A stretch of DNA of 64,000 nt from Hirudinaria manillensis. Lineage: Eukaryota; Annelida; Clitellata; Hirudinida; Hirudinidae. The translations under genes and the position numbers were made by a program. The stretch covers positions 6,857,201-6,921,200 of the forward strand of contig CM067535.1 in assembly GCA_034509925.1 (NCBI GenBank), read 5' to 3'. The notes under the pieces were generated by a model. It saw only the letters and a list, made by a program, of their open reading frames with translations, searched no databases and was not told the DNA's origin. Shown here one piece after another: positions 35,474-47,823 of the stretch (within the stretch, counting starts at the first letter, position 1; each line of letters opens with the position of its first letter).

Positions 35474-38025
35474 AATGGCGACGCAGCGGTCCTTGGTAGC
35501 GCTACGAACTTCTAAGTTCTGGGGAGGAGTGCGTACGAGTGTGAGTGTACGTGTGAGTGTACGTGCGTTTATGCTTGCGTGTGTGTGTGTGTGTGTATGC
35601 TTGCGTGCGTGTGTTTCTTTGTTCGTTTCTTCTCTGCAAAACTTTCTCTTACACTGATGGAAAACTAATTCGGAGGTCGAAAGTTGTAGCATTTGCATAA
35701 TTAATGTTACCATCACAATTACTTATTATATATTATTATAATAATTATTATTATTATAATAGTTATTATTATTTGCCATCTGTTCAGATGTGACGTCCGT
35801 CATGTTTTCCAGAAGCATCGATCGTACCTTTTGTCTTTGGTTTAGGCTTTCGAGAGAAGCGAGTGGAACATCAATAGCGTTACATGCTTTTTTAGTTCAG
35901 TCGTGCTCGTCCGATAGTCTTTTCCCTTCTCCGAGTGGAGCCAATTAATTATAATTAATTAATTAATTAATTATAATTATTGATTAATTCATTACTTAAC
36001 CTATTAGGAAATCTCTGTCGTGCATCAATCATTCACTTGATTCACTTCATTCATAGACGTTCTCTCCTTTTCAAAGCTGTCGTACGTAAGATTTACGATT
36101 TAAGGTTACAAAGAACCTCGTAGATGCTTCCTTCGACAGGATTACAAGTTACCTGTGTGTCTAAAGAGAAGCATTTTTGTTTTTCCTTTCTGGTGACGAC
36201 GAATCTCCGGGGAATTCCTCCGACGAGCCTGGTTTCGTTTTGCCTCAATTCTTTTATTTTTTTATTTTTTTTTCCGAGGAAAGTTGATTTGATTCTTTCA
36301 GTCTTTCAGTGTCTGTTCTGCATTTACTTGTGTTGCCAAGATTCGCTTCCTATCTTCGTCACGGCTCACTTTTATGCTTCTTCCTGACACTCAGCCTTAT
36401 CTGAGAACATTTGAATTCTGGCATCGCTTAAAATCTCGACGTGGACGTCGAACTCTCGTCCGAACTCCGTCGCCACGAGACGATGGCCGGTCGCCCGAGT
36501 TTATGCTTGTAACGTGCTTCATCGTTCCTCACTCTTGAAGCTTTAACCTGTTTTGAAGTGGTCGTCGTGTTACTGCTTGCTTTGTCCATAAAAATGCTTT
36601 GACTTTATTTTCTTGTGCACGTATTTGCTTATGTAGTGGCGCTGAAATAAAGTCATACACCTGTTCCTCGGATGTTTTGGCTTTGGTGAAGATTTGGTTA
36701 GGGTTAGGGTTTGGGTTAGGGCTTGGGTTAGGGTTACGGTTAAGGGTTAGGAGTGCTTTGTTCTGCTTTAAGGAATAGGCACAAATAGATGGCTCGTTCA
36801 TAAAAAAAAGTCAAGACGTGTTGGGCAAGGACTGGCGTGGCAATGGACTTTCGGTCCGAGGAGCTCATTTTAATAACTAAAGCTGGTCAGATCTAATTTT
36901 TATGGTCTGCCATTAGTTACGGCATGGTACACCGTTGTGGGACCTTGTGTAGTTTTAAAGATTGTCTCCGGAGAAGGAGTGTTACTTATTCTGTTGGTCT
37001 TCGAACTAGGCCGTTTTAAATTTTTATTGGTCGGGAAGCTGTTCCAAAGAAAAACCAATTGTAGGTGGATTATCGTGCTAGTCTGCAGACTAATTCCTTA
37101 CAAATCCTTATTCTTTATCACTGAACGCCTTTAAAAAAAAGATGTTTTTCTTAGAAGATTCTGCCCCAGCTTCACATGAATCAAAGCCAGTGACCGCAGG
37201 AGGGAGCGAGAACTCGAGCTCTCATTAACTGCCATTTCTTTGCCTTAGCCCCTTGAACGCATGTCTTTTATAGACAAATATTCATCAAATATTCTGCCGG
37301 TTCAAGAAAAGGGTTTATTGGTCTAAATCACAAAAACATTTCAAAACTTATAAGCTAAGAAATATTCAAATAAATCTTATTCGCCGAGATTTTCTCAAGG
37401 CATGCAAATCTACTATGTCAAGAGCTTCTTCAGTTGGAATCTCAGACCCTTCCATGTTTATGATCATACAATGAGTCACTGTTTCTGGTGTTAATCTAAT
37501 CCTTTCGAATGTTATAAACGATAAACTTTAAATTTATTCCCATTTGATTTGTATTCCCCAGGGGGTGGCACCGGCTTTGCTCCGGGGGAAATGCCCGAAA
37601 GAAACTCTTCTTAAACATGCTGGAAGGAAAACTATTTATTAATGAAATCAAAGAAAATATTTTTTGTCTCCCTTCCAGTCTGAAGACAGTTTCCTTAATG
37701 ATTCTGTGCTTGATTAATTGAAGTCATTTTTTCATAATACATATCATTTATATTTAAATTAAGATGATTAAAATTTAGGCAGATGAAAGTTATTTAATTA
37801 TCAGGGGTTTCTAGCTTAAATCAAATAATCATATTTTATGTAGAATTAAAACGATAAATAAAAACATTTTAATAAATATATGACATGACAAAATATTACT
37901 TATTGCGACTTTCTATATTTTATGATATCATCTATCCCTAATCGAAACAATATGTGCTGGTTTCGGTAGATTTGGTAGGAAGTGTTCTAGGATTACCACC
38001 TGGCAGTTATTCGTTTGTCGTTAGA
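35474..38025. other. Intergenic region with (GT)n and telomere-like repeat
   Basis: Contains the stathmin 3'UTR, a (GT)n tract at about 35578-35600, AT palindromic tracts at about 35725-35770 and 35940-35985, and the interstitial telomere-like tract. No gene is supported; the 36124-36387 and 36937-37134 open frames have no family features. Confidence 0.55.
36695..36752 (+). repeat. Second interstitial telomere-like (TTAGGG)n tract
   Basis: About nine degenerate units (GGTTAGGGTTAGGGTTTGGG, then variants with CTTGGG and TTACGG). It has the same G-rich strand orientation as the tract at 9911-9979. Confidence 0.8.
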
Positions 38026-40388
38026 ATGCGTTGGAAGTTTACGGATATTTCTCAAGAATACAGATGTTGCGGCTGTATTCATGTAAAAAGAGCAACTTTG
38101 TTCATTGGGACTTTTATGCTGGTCAGCCATTTTAAATGCATTCGAGTTTTGTTAAGTGGATTTTCATCGGTGTTGATACCAGTGTTGATGTGTCATTAAT
38201 GCTTAACGAAATCTGTGTGAATGTATTTTTCATCTCCAGCATTCAGTTATTTATTTCTTATGGTTATAAATACTTTGATGCATAAAATAGATGATGACAC
38301 AATACATTGAGTTTTTCAGTGTATTTTATATCAAAACGTGTTGCTATTTACATATACACGTGACTTAATAGAAGATATGATAATTTGGTTAGCTGTTCCA
38401 AGAATCATTCATATGATCCTTGTTATTAGTTACTTCAGGCTGATTTGGTTTAAAAAATGCGATAAGGGAAATAGTAATGACTTAACTAGAAATGATTAAG
38501 TGAGTTGTTAATGTGAATGTCTCCATATGGTTATATATATTCTAAGCTTAATTGAATTACATGTCTCGGTATTCTTTGTTATAGGTCCTGCAACTGATGT
38601 GTTTCTCCTTCACCATGCTGTCTGTCTCTCAAGACAAGACTCTATGGTTGGATGAGACGAAGCAACAGCCTGTGAAGTCAACACCAGGGTTGATCACACA
38701 GACCAAAGCAGAAGGATCCATTTCTCCTCTTTGGAAGAGAACCCATAAGATTGATGCAGGTTAATTTCAAATTAATCGAAATTGTCTGCTACATGAACTC
38801 TTCATTCATTCATTCACAGGCCTAATAAGTTATTTATAACTTATAAATGTTATTATTATTATTAATGATTCTTAATATTATTCATGATATCAAGGAATGG
38901 AAACTTTAGAAATGGTGTGTATTTGTAGAATTTGTTTGAATATAATCTAGAAGTAGTTATATAAAAAAAAAATGTTTAACATTATTAAAGGGGTTTTATA
39001 AATTTATTCATTTTCGCTAGAGATGAGATGAATTATGAGATTTTTAAAATTTTGAATATTATGCAAAATTTGTAGAATTTTTTTAGTTTTTCATTTTGGT
39101 TATTAAAGCAAAATTATTAATATATTCAATAAATATATATAACTAAAGCATTTTGCTTCAAATAAAAAAATGTATCAACCAACTCTAGTTAACCCAGTAC
39201 TAATTATTAAATGACAGATGAACTTTTTGGAAGCATTCTTTTCTATGGCTCTTGCATCATTGTAACTTCAATGCTGATCTATGGTACTCTTAAGGTAAAA
39301 TCTTATTCAGAAGCTAACATCTTTTTTTTTACATTATATTTTGTTTCCTTGGAAACTAATAGAACAAAATATAAGATTTATCATTTATATTATTATTATT
39401 ATTATTGTTATTATCATTATTATTACAATAAAATGTTAAATTCTAGCACCATCCTGGATTCTTGACTCCATTTATGGGACTACAAGTGTTTGATTTCTGT
39501 CTGGGCAGTCTCACTCTCATCAGTTACTTTTCCTACACCTCTGATATCAAACAATGGATTAGTCATCAGGTTATCTTGGTTGTCTCATTTATATTTATGT
39601 TTACATTTAGTTTATGTTTATATTTAATATTATATTTACATTTAATATTATATTTACATTTACATTTTATATCAGTCCCTTGTTTAATGTTTATAATTTT
39701 TAAAATATGTACTATTTTAAGATTATAGACATCTGAACTTAACTGTTCCAATAACATTTTAAATGCCTTTTCTGTCATGTGTTTTGCAGCCTGCTCTCCC
39801 ATACAAAGATAGGGTGATGGCGATGCAATCTGATTGGCTGATGCTGGTGCTCGTGTTGTTTGCAGTCGGAATCCTCTGCATAAAGGTTTAACATTTCCAC
39901 ACTTAAATTAGTTTTTGAATATTAATGTATCGAATTTAAATATTAAATATTTAAATATATTCATACCCCTCCCATGAGAGGGATATGAACATTCATTGGA
40001 GTCTTCCATATTCAGGTCTACGTCATGGGCATCGTTTGGTCATGCTACAAGTACTTGTTGCAAGAGCAAAGATCGGCCAATAGGATCGTCAGCAGAATCG
40101 ATGTCGAGGCTGTGATTCCAGTTACCGGAACAGCCGAGGTTTCTCGTTTTGTTCATTTCTAAAATATGAGAATATTTTAATATTATAATATCATATTATA
40201 ATTGCCAATTTATTATATTAGTTGAAGATGCAAAAGGTTTTTGCTTGCCGGTCGTATTGGGTCGCAACTGAAAACGAATTTGATTTGTTGGACAGGTTGT
40301 GCTACCACCTAAGTATGAGGATGTGGCCAATGTCTGCGTGGTGCCCGCTTACAGCCACCCTCCGCCACCACCTTATTCGGCCAACTGA
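38026..40388 (+). CDS. LAPTM4-like: LAPTM4-like lysosomal tetraspanning membrane protein
   Basis: Seven exons: 38026-38121, 38585-38759, 39218-39294, 39447-39569, 39790-39885, 40016-40138 and 40296-40388, all phase-consistent, encoding 260 residues (LAPTM4A/B about 230). Near the N-terminus YRCCGCIHVKRATLFIGTF matches the family's cytosolic Cys-rich start and first membrane span. Further hydrophobic spans lie in exons 3 (SILFYGSCIIVTSMLIYG), 4 (VFDFCLGSLTLISYFSY) and 5 (WLMLVLVLFAVGILCI). The cytosolic tail has two PY-type sites, LPPKYEDV and PPPPYSAN at the very end; such sites recruit NEDD4-type ligases and sort the family to lysosomes. The loop after span 1, in exon 2, is longer than usual. 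The start chosen is the ATG just before RWKFTDISQEYRCCGC, since the upstream in-frame codons lack family similarity. Confidence 0.9.
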
Positions 40389-41186
40389 ATTCCATCGAGT
40401 GGTGCGACTCGAGGCGTACTTGACATCATGAGAATCAACGTTATAAACTAAGCTTTTCACTAATCAGGCTGTTCTGGAATTTATCTTTTCTGCCTAATAT
40501 CGTTTCCTTTGTAGCATTCTCATGCTTTTCATTCGAGTACTTTTCTTCGGGAAAAGCTTCTTCGCATCGTGTTCGTCGATCCATTACACTCGTGTCACCT
40601 TCGATTCGTTTTAATTTGATCTGCATGTGGTCTCATTATTTGAAAAGCTTAATTGCAATTGAGGGGATATAAATTTAACATCATTTGTGGCTCTGACTTT
40701 GCTGTTAATTTTGTTAAATTGGTCTTGCCTCTGTGGAATGTTCTTGTGAGTGAAAGCATTGGACACTCCTTATTCAGCAATGTCTTAATATGGGGGAAGT
40801 TTGTTGTCATCTTTGACAAAATTGAGTTGCAGTACGCAAGTGTGGGGTTTTAAGTGGGGCAATGACAACTTTGGGCGGCAAGAGTCGGCGGCAATATCTC
40901 GGAAGCTAATAATCATAAGTAATGGAATTTCACCAAAAGTAATTTTTAGATATACTCGTCAAAATGGTTGCGGTTATAAGATCTTCTGTTTCAAAGGTTG
41001 AAGTGTCCAAAATATTATGCGTTTAGCCAAGTTAACATAATATTTTATTACGTGTTTTAATTTAAGTTGACTTGGAGCGAAAACATTTTTTGTTTAGAAT
41101 CGAATTCAAATTTAATTATTGGGCTTTACGAGGAATCGATTAAAATTTAATCATAGTATAAATAAGCCGAAGAGGATTGTTTGAGG

Positions 41187-43608
41187 ATGTCTGATGGGAT
41201 GTTAGGTTCGAGATTCGGAGAGCCTCAACACGACTGTGGGCGCGGCTTTAATGATAAGAAAAATGAGGTCAAAATTAATATCGATGAATTCCAAAGACCT
41301 TCCATGCCATTTCTGTTGGATTATGGTTTCAGACCTCCATTGCTTGGAAACGATGTTTGGTTGACACCAGATCAGGCATCATGGTCTTTTTGTTTACCAT
41401 TTTTTGGGAGGATCAGGGTTGTTAAGGATCCCATTGGGTTATCCTTTGCCCTATTCATAATTTTTTATTGGATTTATAATGTCACCTGTGTTTACTACTT
41501 AATTCTGCTGCCAAGATATTATTCAGGAGCTGTATCTGTGCTGTTGCCAATAAGTCAGTTTGAATATGCTAAATTAAATTGCTAAAGAATTTAAGATCAT
41601 CGAACGGATTGCAACGTTTTCGTATGATTTTAGTTTATGGTGCAGTGGCCGTTTCGTGCATTTCGAGCTTCTTTAGAGCTTCCACTGTAAATCCTGGAGC
41701 CCTTTCTTCAACAGAAACTCCAGGAAGTGAGTGAAATCTCACTATATTTGGTGATTGAATGATGATCATAATTGTGATGAAATGTATGAATGATGTGAGT
41801 CTGGAGAGAAATTTGTGGGATATCCAACAAAAGACAAAGGGAACTAAAAGTATGAGGTATAATTATGGGTTAATAAGAATTAAGAATTAACATAAGAAAC
41901 CAGTTAATTAACATTTAAAATAGTAAAAATGTAGCCAAAATCTGTTGTCAAGTAGTGGCTAAGTTTATGTGTTATGTATTTGGATTGTTTGGAAATTTTC
42001 AGATGATTGGAGTACATGTGTCAAGTGTAACATGAACAGACCTCCAGGTACCCACCATTGTAGGAGGTGTGGCCAATGTGTTAGGAAAATGGACCATCAT
42101 TGTCCTTGGTTAGTTCATTGTTTACAATTCATTTTTATCAAGCATCCTGATGATAATGAAACTTAGATATGAACCAAATATGGCAAAGTGACTATGGCTT
42201 TTTTCTGCAATCCTGATAGGAGTTCTGTATTATATACAGTGCACACCATAATTTTGGCCCTGATATGTTGTTGATAACCTTTTCTAGGGTGAAATTGAAA
42301 AGTCAAAATCTTTGTGAAACGTCTTTATGATTTTTCAAATTTATTGCTTATATTATTATTTTCTGAGATTTTCCATAATAAATTGAGAATGCCAAAAATT
42401 ACATCAAAGATAAAAGTTGGAAATCTAGGGACCATAAATTTTAAAATATTATAAATTAAATTTTAATGATAAATTTAGAGGTTGCATAAATCTGAGTCCA
42501 AATTGTTATTATAACTCTGCATATGCTTGAAAGAGTTTCTTAATTGAATGACTATTATAATATCTTCTTCTTATTAATAAATTAAAGAATTTGTTGCAGG
42601 ATAAACAACTGTGTTGGTGAAGATAACCAGTGGCTGTTCATGCTGTTGTTGTTGTATACCTACACGTTGAGCATCTTCACTTTGGTACTTGACGTTTGCT
42701 TCCTGTTTGATTTCATTCCCTGCTCGAACTGTTCCGAGGTAGAAATTAAGTTACGTTGGATTTTTTAGAATTTAAAATTTAATTTTTTTTTAATAAAATA
42801 AATGCCATTTTAAGTCTAAAAAACTTTATAATATAACTTTATAATAACTTTTATAATAAGTTTATCATGATGATATCCTATTCACTGTTGCAAGGTCATT
42901 TCAGCTTACAATTCTTGGCATCTCAGAAAGGAGACTCCTATGGATATCATTTTTTATGGCTATTTTCATGATCTGTTCAGGATTCAGTCTCTTCATGTTG
43001 CAACAGATTGCCATAATCATGGTAAGTTCAGAATGAAATCCATGCTTGCCATCAAGATCAGGGCCATTGCATCGATAACATCCCAATGAAGAAAAAATAA
43101 ATAAATAAAATCAATTAATCATAAACTTTAAAGAACAAAAAACTTTATTTTAAGAACGATTCTTTTAAAACATTTCTTAGAAAACACTTCAGAATTTGCA
43201 AAGCGATCTGAGTATCTCTTGAACGACAAAAATTATGAAATTATTTCAATTTATGATTTTTTTTATTTCTGTTTGTTCGTGGCATTATAGTTAATATGAC
43301 TTGTTGCTTGTTAAGTTGTCTTGTTGATGGGAGACTGGATTATGAGGTTTATATTAAAAATAAGCCATAAAGAGTTTGAATAAATTTTAATAAATGTTTG
43401 AACTAAATATTATGATTAATATTAATTTATGGACAATTTAAAATTATTTCAGGAGATTCCATCGATGGAATTTAATAGGATGCAGATGGAGTTTTTCTAT
43501 ACCAAAAGATTACCAACCACATGGCTAGCATTAATTTCTAATGATTTTTGTTATAGTTTCTTTCAAGTGTTGTTGTTATTGTTGATGATAATGATGATTA
43601 TGGGCTGA
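41187..43608 (+). CDS. ZDHHC21-like: ZDHHC21-like protein S-palmitoyltransferase
   Basis: Six exons: 41187-41553, 41634-41726, 42003-42108, 42600-42738, 42905-43021 and 43453-43608; 325 residues. The Cys-rich domain reads CVKCNMNRPPGTHHCRRCGQ, then [20 protein letters not shown] with the catalytic DHHC intact. The first spans (FFGRIRVVKDPIGLSFALF and on) and [14 protein letters not shown] align with human ZDHHC21 better than with other DHHC enzymes I know. It should acylate cysteines of membrane-associated proteins. About 55 extra N-terminal residues precede the conserved part. Exon 5 uses the acceptor TTTCAG|CTTACA, since that frame alone gives a membrane span (WISFFMAIFMICSGF). The C-terminus (PSMEFNRMQ at the usual TTxE position, then a hydrophobic end VLLLLLMIMMIMG) is poorly conserved, and more 3' exons may exist. 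Confidence 0.87.
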
Positions 43609-43639
43609 GTTGTTTATGTTGTTGCTTGAAGAATTAAAC

Positions 43640-43868
43640 AATGTAGGTTATCAATGCAAGTTATCAATGTAAATTATCAATGCAAGTTATCAATGCAAGT
43701 TATCAATGCAAGTTATCAATGCAAGTTATCAATGCAAGTTATCAGTGCAAGTTATCAATGCAAGTTATCAATGCAAGTTATCAATGTAAATTAACAATGC
43801 AAGTTATCAATGCAAGTTATCAGTGCAAGTTTTCAATGCAAGTTATCAATGCAAGTTATCAATGCAAA
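43640..43868 (+). repeat. 13 bp tandem repeat, about 17 copies
   Basis: The unit ATCAATGCAAGTT (variants ATCAGTGCAAGTT, ATCAATGTAAATT) repeats head to tail right after the DHHC coding end. The 91-codon frame with a QVINASYQCKLSM motif is a repeat artefact. Confidence 0.9.
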
Positions 43869-44122
43869 CTAATGCCAAATAATGCTTCCTTTTATGTAAA
43901 ACCATGCTCAATGTTAATTGATAAATTAATTGGCTTTTTGCCAACATTTTTGTAAACATTCATGCTTTATTAAAAGCATGAGTCAGCATGCATTATTCAA
44001 CCAGATTATTATTATTATTATTATCACATAAAGGCACGGGCGAACCCCTCGCCTAACACAAATTACTTAAGTAAACAAAAAGCAAAACCCTCTACATATC
44101 AAACAAACAATAAAACAACCAG

Positions 44123-46963
44123 TCACATCAAATATTTACAATCCCCAAAAAAATCATCCAATAACATTTTGAAGATGTCCAGGTTTGGAGCACCGACAAC
44201 CGACCGAGGAAGATCATTCCACTCTTGGACAACTCTATTGCTGAAAAAAAACTTCCTCAAATCCCTGTGAGCAATGTTTGTTGATAGTTTCCAATCATGG
44301 CCCCTCGTTCTCTCCTCTGGGCAAAACATAAGCCTAGGGCATAGGAATTCTGGTGCAGTTCCTCTGATGATATTGAACATCAATATCAAATCAGCCCTTT
44401 TTCGTCTGTACACCAGGGAGGGCAGTTTCAAAATTTTTAATCTATCAGTATATTCTAAGTCTTTGCATGATTTGCACATATGGGTGAATCTATGCTGCAC
44501 ACTTTCTAAAGTATCCACCAGGCCCTTTCTGTATGGATTCCATACCTGCACAGCATATTCCAGATGTGATCTCACTAGGGCCTTGTATACTGAAACCAAA
44601 GCATCTTCTGACAGATGCTTGAAGTTTCTATAAATGACTCCCAACATCTGGTTAGCCCTATTGACTCTCTGCAAAATATGCTCCTTAAATCCCAGTTTTG
44701 AGTCCAAGATGATTCCAAGATCTGATATTTTGTCTACCTTGGGTATCAAGTGAAGAGTTCCCTCTGTGTCTGTTACTGTGTACTCGTAATCTGCCTGGTG
44801 AGTTCCAAATTTCATACAGCAGCATTTATCCCAGTTGACTTTCATGCCCCACACATTATACCAATTGATGACCCTGCTTATATCATTTTGCAATAGATAA
44901 CTGTCTCCTGGTCCCAGCATTTTATAAATTTTAGCATCGTCTGCAAACAAAAAAATGTTGCTACAGACATTGTATATGTCATTAATGTAAATGATAAAGA
45001 GAACTGGCCCCAGGACACTGCCCTGCGGCACACCACTGGTAACTGGGTATAGTTCAGAGGAAGCTCCATTCACCACAACCCTAAATGATCTCTGTGTTAA
45101 ATAATTTTTAATCCACTGAATCAAAGCCGGGTGAACTCCATATCTTTCCAATTTGAACAACAACTTGCAATGTGATATTTTGTCAAAGGCCTTCTCCAAA
45201 TCAGTGTACACTACATCTATTTCAGTGCCCTTATCAACAGCTTCAGTAACAACATCCAAAAATCTTAGTAACTGCAATGTAGTTGATCGGCCCGGAATGA
45301 AACCAAACTGGCCCGGACAGAACAACCCATTACTCAGAAAGTAATCCATTAAGTGATCCTTGATGAGGGACTCTAGAATTTTACAACAAATTGAGGTCAA
45401 GGCGATTGGTCTGTAATTTCTTACATCATTTTTGTACCCCTTCTTGTGTAGGGGGACTATGTTACTGATCTTCCAGTCTTCAAAAACTGTGGCAGTATCC
45501 AGAGACCCCCCAAAGATTTTACACAAATATTCTGCAATCTCATATCTAGTTTCCCTCAAAATTCTGGTATGAACACCGTCAGGGCCTGCTGATTTGTATA
45601 TGTTCAAGTGGCTTAACTTTTTTGCTACCATAAAAGTATCAACTTTAAGCTTGGCCATTCCCTCTGCTGGAACTTTTGGTTGGAAAACTTCATTTATTTG
45701 ATACTGTTCCTCAGACTCGTACACCGAAGAAAAAAACTTTGCAAATAAATCTGCTTTTTCCTTGTCTCCAGTGATCTCTCTACCATCTTCAACCAGAGTG
45801 GCAATTTTGCTTCTACTTGATGTTCTCTTATTAACATAACTCCAGAATAATTTGGGATTTTTTCTGCACTCCATTGCGATGCGATTCTGACTTTCAACAA
45901 TCAAGTTCCTAGAGAGTACCCTCACCTTTTCTCTCACCTGGTTAAAATCAGTTTTAACATCTTCTCCATGTCTGTATAACTTTCTCCATAGCTGATGTTT
46001 CTTCTTGATCAAGTTTTTCAGCTCCTCTGTCATTTTAAATCTGAACTTTTTTCTTTCTGTTTTCAAGGGCACATATTGCTGAGCTGACGACACCAATGAA
46101 TCTCGAAAGAAACACCAATCTGTGACCAATGAATCCTCCGACGTCGGCAGCCTCTCGAAAATCTCCCTCAAAGATGATTTCATTTCTTCGTAATTGCCTA
46201 GTTCAAAACAAAATTTTTTTCGGACATCTTCTGCGGTTGCATGCTTGATAAAAGTCCCGAATGTTATGACATCATGATCACTGTTTCCTAGGGGAGGTCT
46301 GTGTCTTACGTCATATATCAGTTCTTTATCTGTTATAACTAAATCTAAGATATGAGGAGTCTCTTTTATTCTTCTTCTTGTAGGTTCAATCACGTGTTGT
46401 ATCAAATGTTTGTCCCTAATGAATTCCAAAAATATGCTCTCGATGCTATCTTCACTCCCGGCGCATGAGTAATTAATCCAGTTGATTTGCGGCAAATTGA
46501 AATCACCCATCAACAGATGATCTCCCTTTTGCAGAAAGAAATCCTTAATCAGCAAAATAAAATTGTCATTATTTTTCAATGCACAGTTAGGACTTCTGTA
46601 CACAACCAGGATATTTACAATGGAACCGGAGATAAACAACTTCAAGCACAAAAATTCCTCAAATGCAGAGTCAAAACTAACTTCAGACATAGACAAACTT
46701 TCTTTATAATAAAGCAGTATACCTCTTTTACCCTTTGCTGCAAAACCCGACGAAGCCATTTGATAACCCGTCAACTGGAACTCTGACAATTGACAAGAAT
46801 ACTTGAAATTTGGATTGATCTCGGTCAAGATTATCAATTCTGGAACCACTTCCAACGTATTTACATAAACCTTGAGTTCAGAAAATTTATTGGGCAGGGA
46901 GTCAACATTGCTATAAAATACTGAGATATCCTTGACTGTTTTGTTTCTTTTTGAACCTTTCAC
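44123..46963 (-). CDS. LINE ORF2: endonuclease-reverse transcriptase
   Basis: 946 codons. The N-terminal third is an APE-type endonuclease (ISVFYSNVDSLPNKFSEL, HLLMGDFNLPQINW, and the GNSDHDVITF catalytic box). The reverse transcriptase follows, with KKGYKNDVRNYRPIALTSIC, VYTDLEKAFDKISH, SGVPQGSVLGPVLF and the FADDAK active site near residue 673. The C-terminal domain (YRRKRADLILMFNI, NRVVQEWNDLPRSVV) is typical of the CR1/Jockey group. No ATG lies in frame before the endonuclease; the frame opens with GTG two bases after the ORF1 stop, in the string TAGATGTGA. ORF2 is therefore probably made by reinitiation or another recoding event after ORF1, unless the start has been mutated. Confidence 0.93.
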   Translation of the reverse strand: MKGSKRNKTVKDISVFYSNVDSLPNKFSELKVYVNTLEVVPELIILTEINPNFKYSCQLSEFQLTGYQMASSGFAAKGKRGILLYYKESLSMSEVSFDSAFEEFLCLKLFISGSIVNILVVYRSPNCALKNNDNFILLIKDFFLQKGDHLLMGDFNLPQINWINYSCAGSEDSIESIFLEFIRDKHLIQHVIEPTRRRIKETPHILDLVITDKELIYDVRHRPPLGNSDHDVITFGTFIKHATAEDVRKKFCFELGNYEEMKSSLREIFERLPTSEDSLVTDWCFFRDSLVSSAQQYVPLKTERKKFRFKMTEELKNLIKKKHQLWRKLYRHGEDVKTDFNQVREKVRVLSRNLIVESQNRIAMECRKNPKLFWSYVNKRTSSRSKIATLVEDGREITGDKEKADLFAKFFSSVYESEEQYQINEVFQPKVPAEGMAKLKVDTFMVAKKLSHLNIYKSAGPDGVHTRILRETRYEIAEYLCKIFGGSLDTATVFEDWKISNIVPLHKKGYKNDVRNYRPIALTSICCKILESLIKDHLMDYFLSNGLFCPGQFGFIPGRSTTLQLLRFLDVVTEAVDKGTEIDVVYTDLEKAFDKISHCKLLFKLERYGVHPALIQWIKNYLTQRSFRVVVNGASSELYPVTSGVPQGSVLGPVLFIIYINDIYNVCSNIFLFADDAKIYKMLGPGDSYLLQNDISRVINWYNVWGMKVNWDKCCCMKFGTHQADYEYTVTDTEGTLHLIPKVDKISDLGIILDSKLGFKEHILQRVNRANQMLGVIYRNFKHLSEDALVSVYKALVRSHLEYAVQVWNPYRKGLVDTLESVQHRFTHMCKSCKDLEYTDRLKILKLPSLVYRRKRADLILMFNIIRGTAPEFLCPRLMFCPEERTRGHDWKLSTNIAHRDLRKFFFSNRVVQEWNDLPRSVVGAPNLDIFKMLLDDFFGDCKYLM

Positions 46964-46965
46964 AT

Positions 46966-47823
46966 CTAAAAATTTTGCTTCCTATATGCAACCACATGAA
47001 ATTCTCCAGGCTGACCTCTAACAACAAAATTCCATTTGGAAACATCGTCTCTAGCTGTGATTTCTTTTTTCTTTTCTTCCAGTAATTTATTTCTCTCGTC
47101 CCTGTCACCTTTGGACAGATCATGAGATATTATGACTTTCTTGAAAGATTCACTTTTTCTTAATTTAAATGCAGAATCCAGGATCAAATTTCTGCTGAAG
47201 AGATTATCTAATTTAATCAACAGTGGTCTTGGTTTTGTAGCTTCTCCTCTCTTGCCTAATCTAAAGCAATCCCTAATTTCTTTGTCCATGCTGTTGTCTG
47301 TAATCTCCTTGATGATCCTCAGCACTTCTTCCTTGTCTTTAGCTTTTGAATTGGCCTCATTCTCATTCAGATTAAACAGAACCAGGTTATTTCTCCTCAG
47401 CTGCCTGTCGTTATTTACTGCAATTGTTGAATTGGTCTCCCCCACTTTTGTAACCAGAGTTTCCACCTTATGTCCAAATAAACTGGACCAAGCCTTGCTA
47501 TCCTGGTGGCTTTCTTCAAGCTTTTGAGAAGAACTTGTAGAAATTTCTTCCATTCTAGCTCTGAGGGAGTCGATTCGCTTGTTTTGTTCCTCAATAGCTT
47601 CCATGATATTCTCGTTTTTCGCTATTGTCTTTTTAATGACTTCGACATCCTTCAGTAAAACTTCAAGATGCATCTCCTGGCTCTCTTTATTTATCAAATC
47701 TTCCAAGGATTTTAACGCACTATCGTTGCATTCCATGCAGCTATGACAAAGCTTTAGCCCCAATATGTCCGCTATTTCCGTTGCAACGCAAACGGGTGAT
47801 TTTTGACCCCTTAGCCTAGGCAT
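46966..47823 (-). CDS. LINE ORF1: coiled-coil/RRM-like RNA-binding protein
   Basis: 285 residues. The N-terminal part has a short Cys-containing segment (LKLCHSCMEC), then a long charged coiled coil (about residues 50-125). The C-terminal half resembles the RRM-like domain of LINE ORF1 proteins: RRNNLVLFNLNENE, IRDCFRLGKR, KPRPLLIKL and SHDLSKGDRDER. Such proteins bind the element's RNA as multimers. It directly precedes ORF2 with almost no gap. Confidence 0.88.
   Translation of the reverse strand: MPRLRGQKSPVCVATEIADILGLKLCHSCMECNDSALKSLEDLINKESQEMHLEVLLKDVEVIKKTIAKNENIMEAIEEQNKRIDSLRARMEEISTSSSQKLEESHQDSKAWSSLFGHKVETLVTKVGETNSTIAVNNDRQLRRNNLVLFNLNENEANSKAKDKEEVLRIIKEITDNSMDKEIRDCFRLGKRGEATKPRPLLIKLDNLFSRNLILDSAFKLRKSESFKKVIISHDLSKGDRDERNKLLEEKKKEITARDDVSKWNFVVRGQPGEFHVVAYRKQNF

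Noticed and set aside
43680..43955. 91-codon frame with a repeated NASYQCKLSMQVI motif
   Set aside because: Comes from the 13 bp tandem repeat; 13 is not a multiple of three, so the peptide period is 39 bp and meaningless.
44274..47527. Plus-strand frames across the LINE
   Set aside because: Antisense shadows of ORF1 and ORF2.
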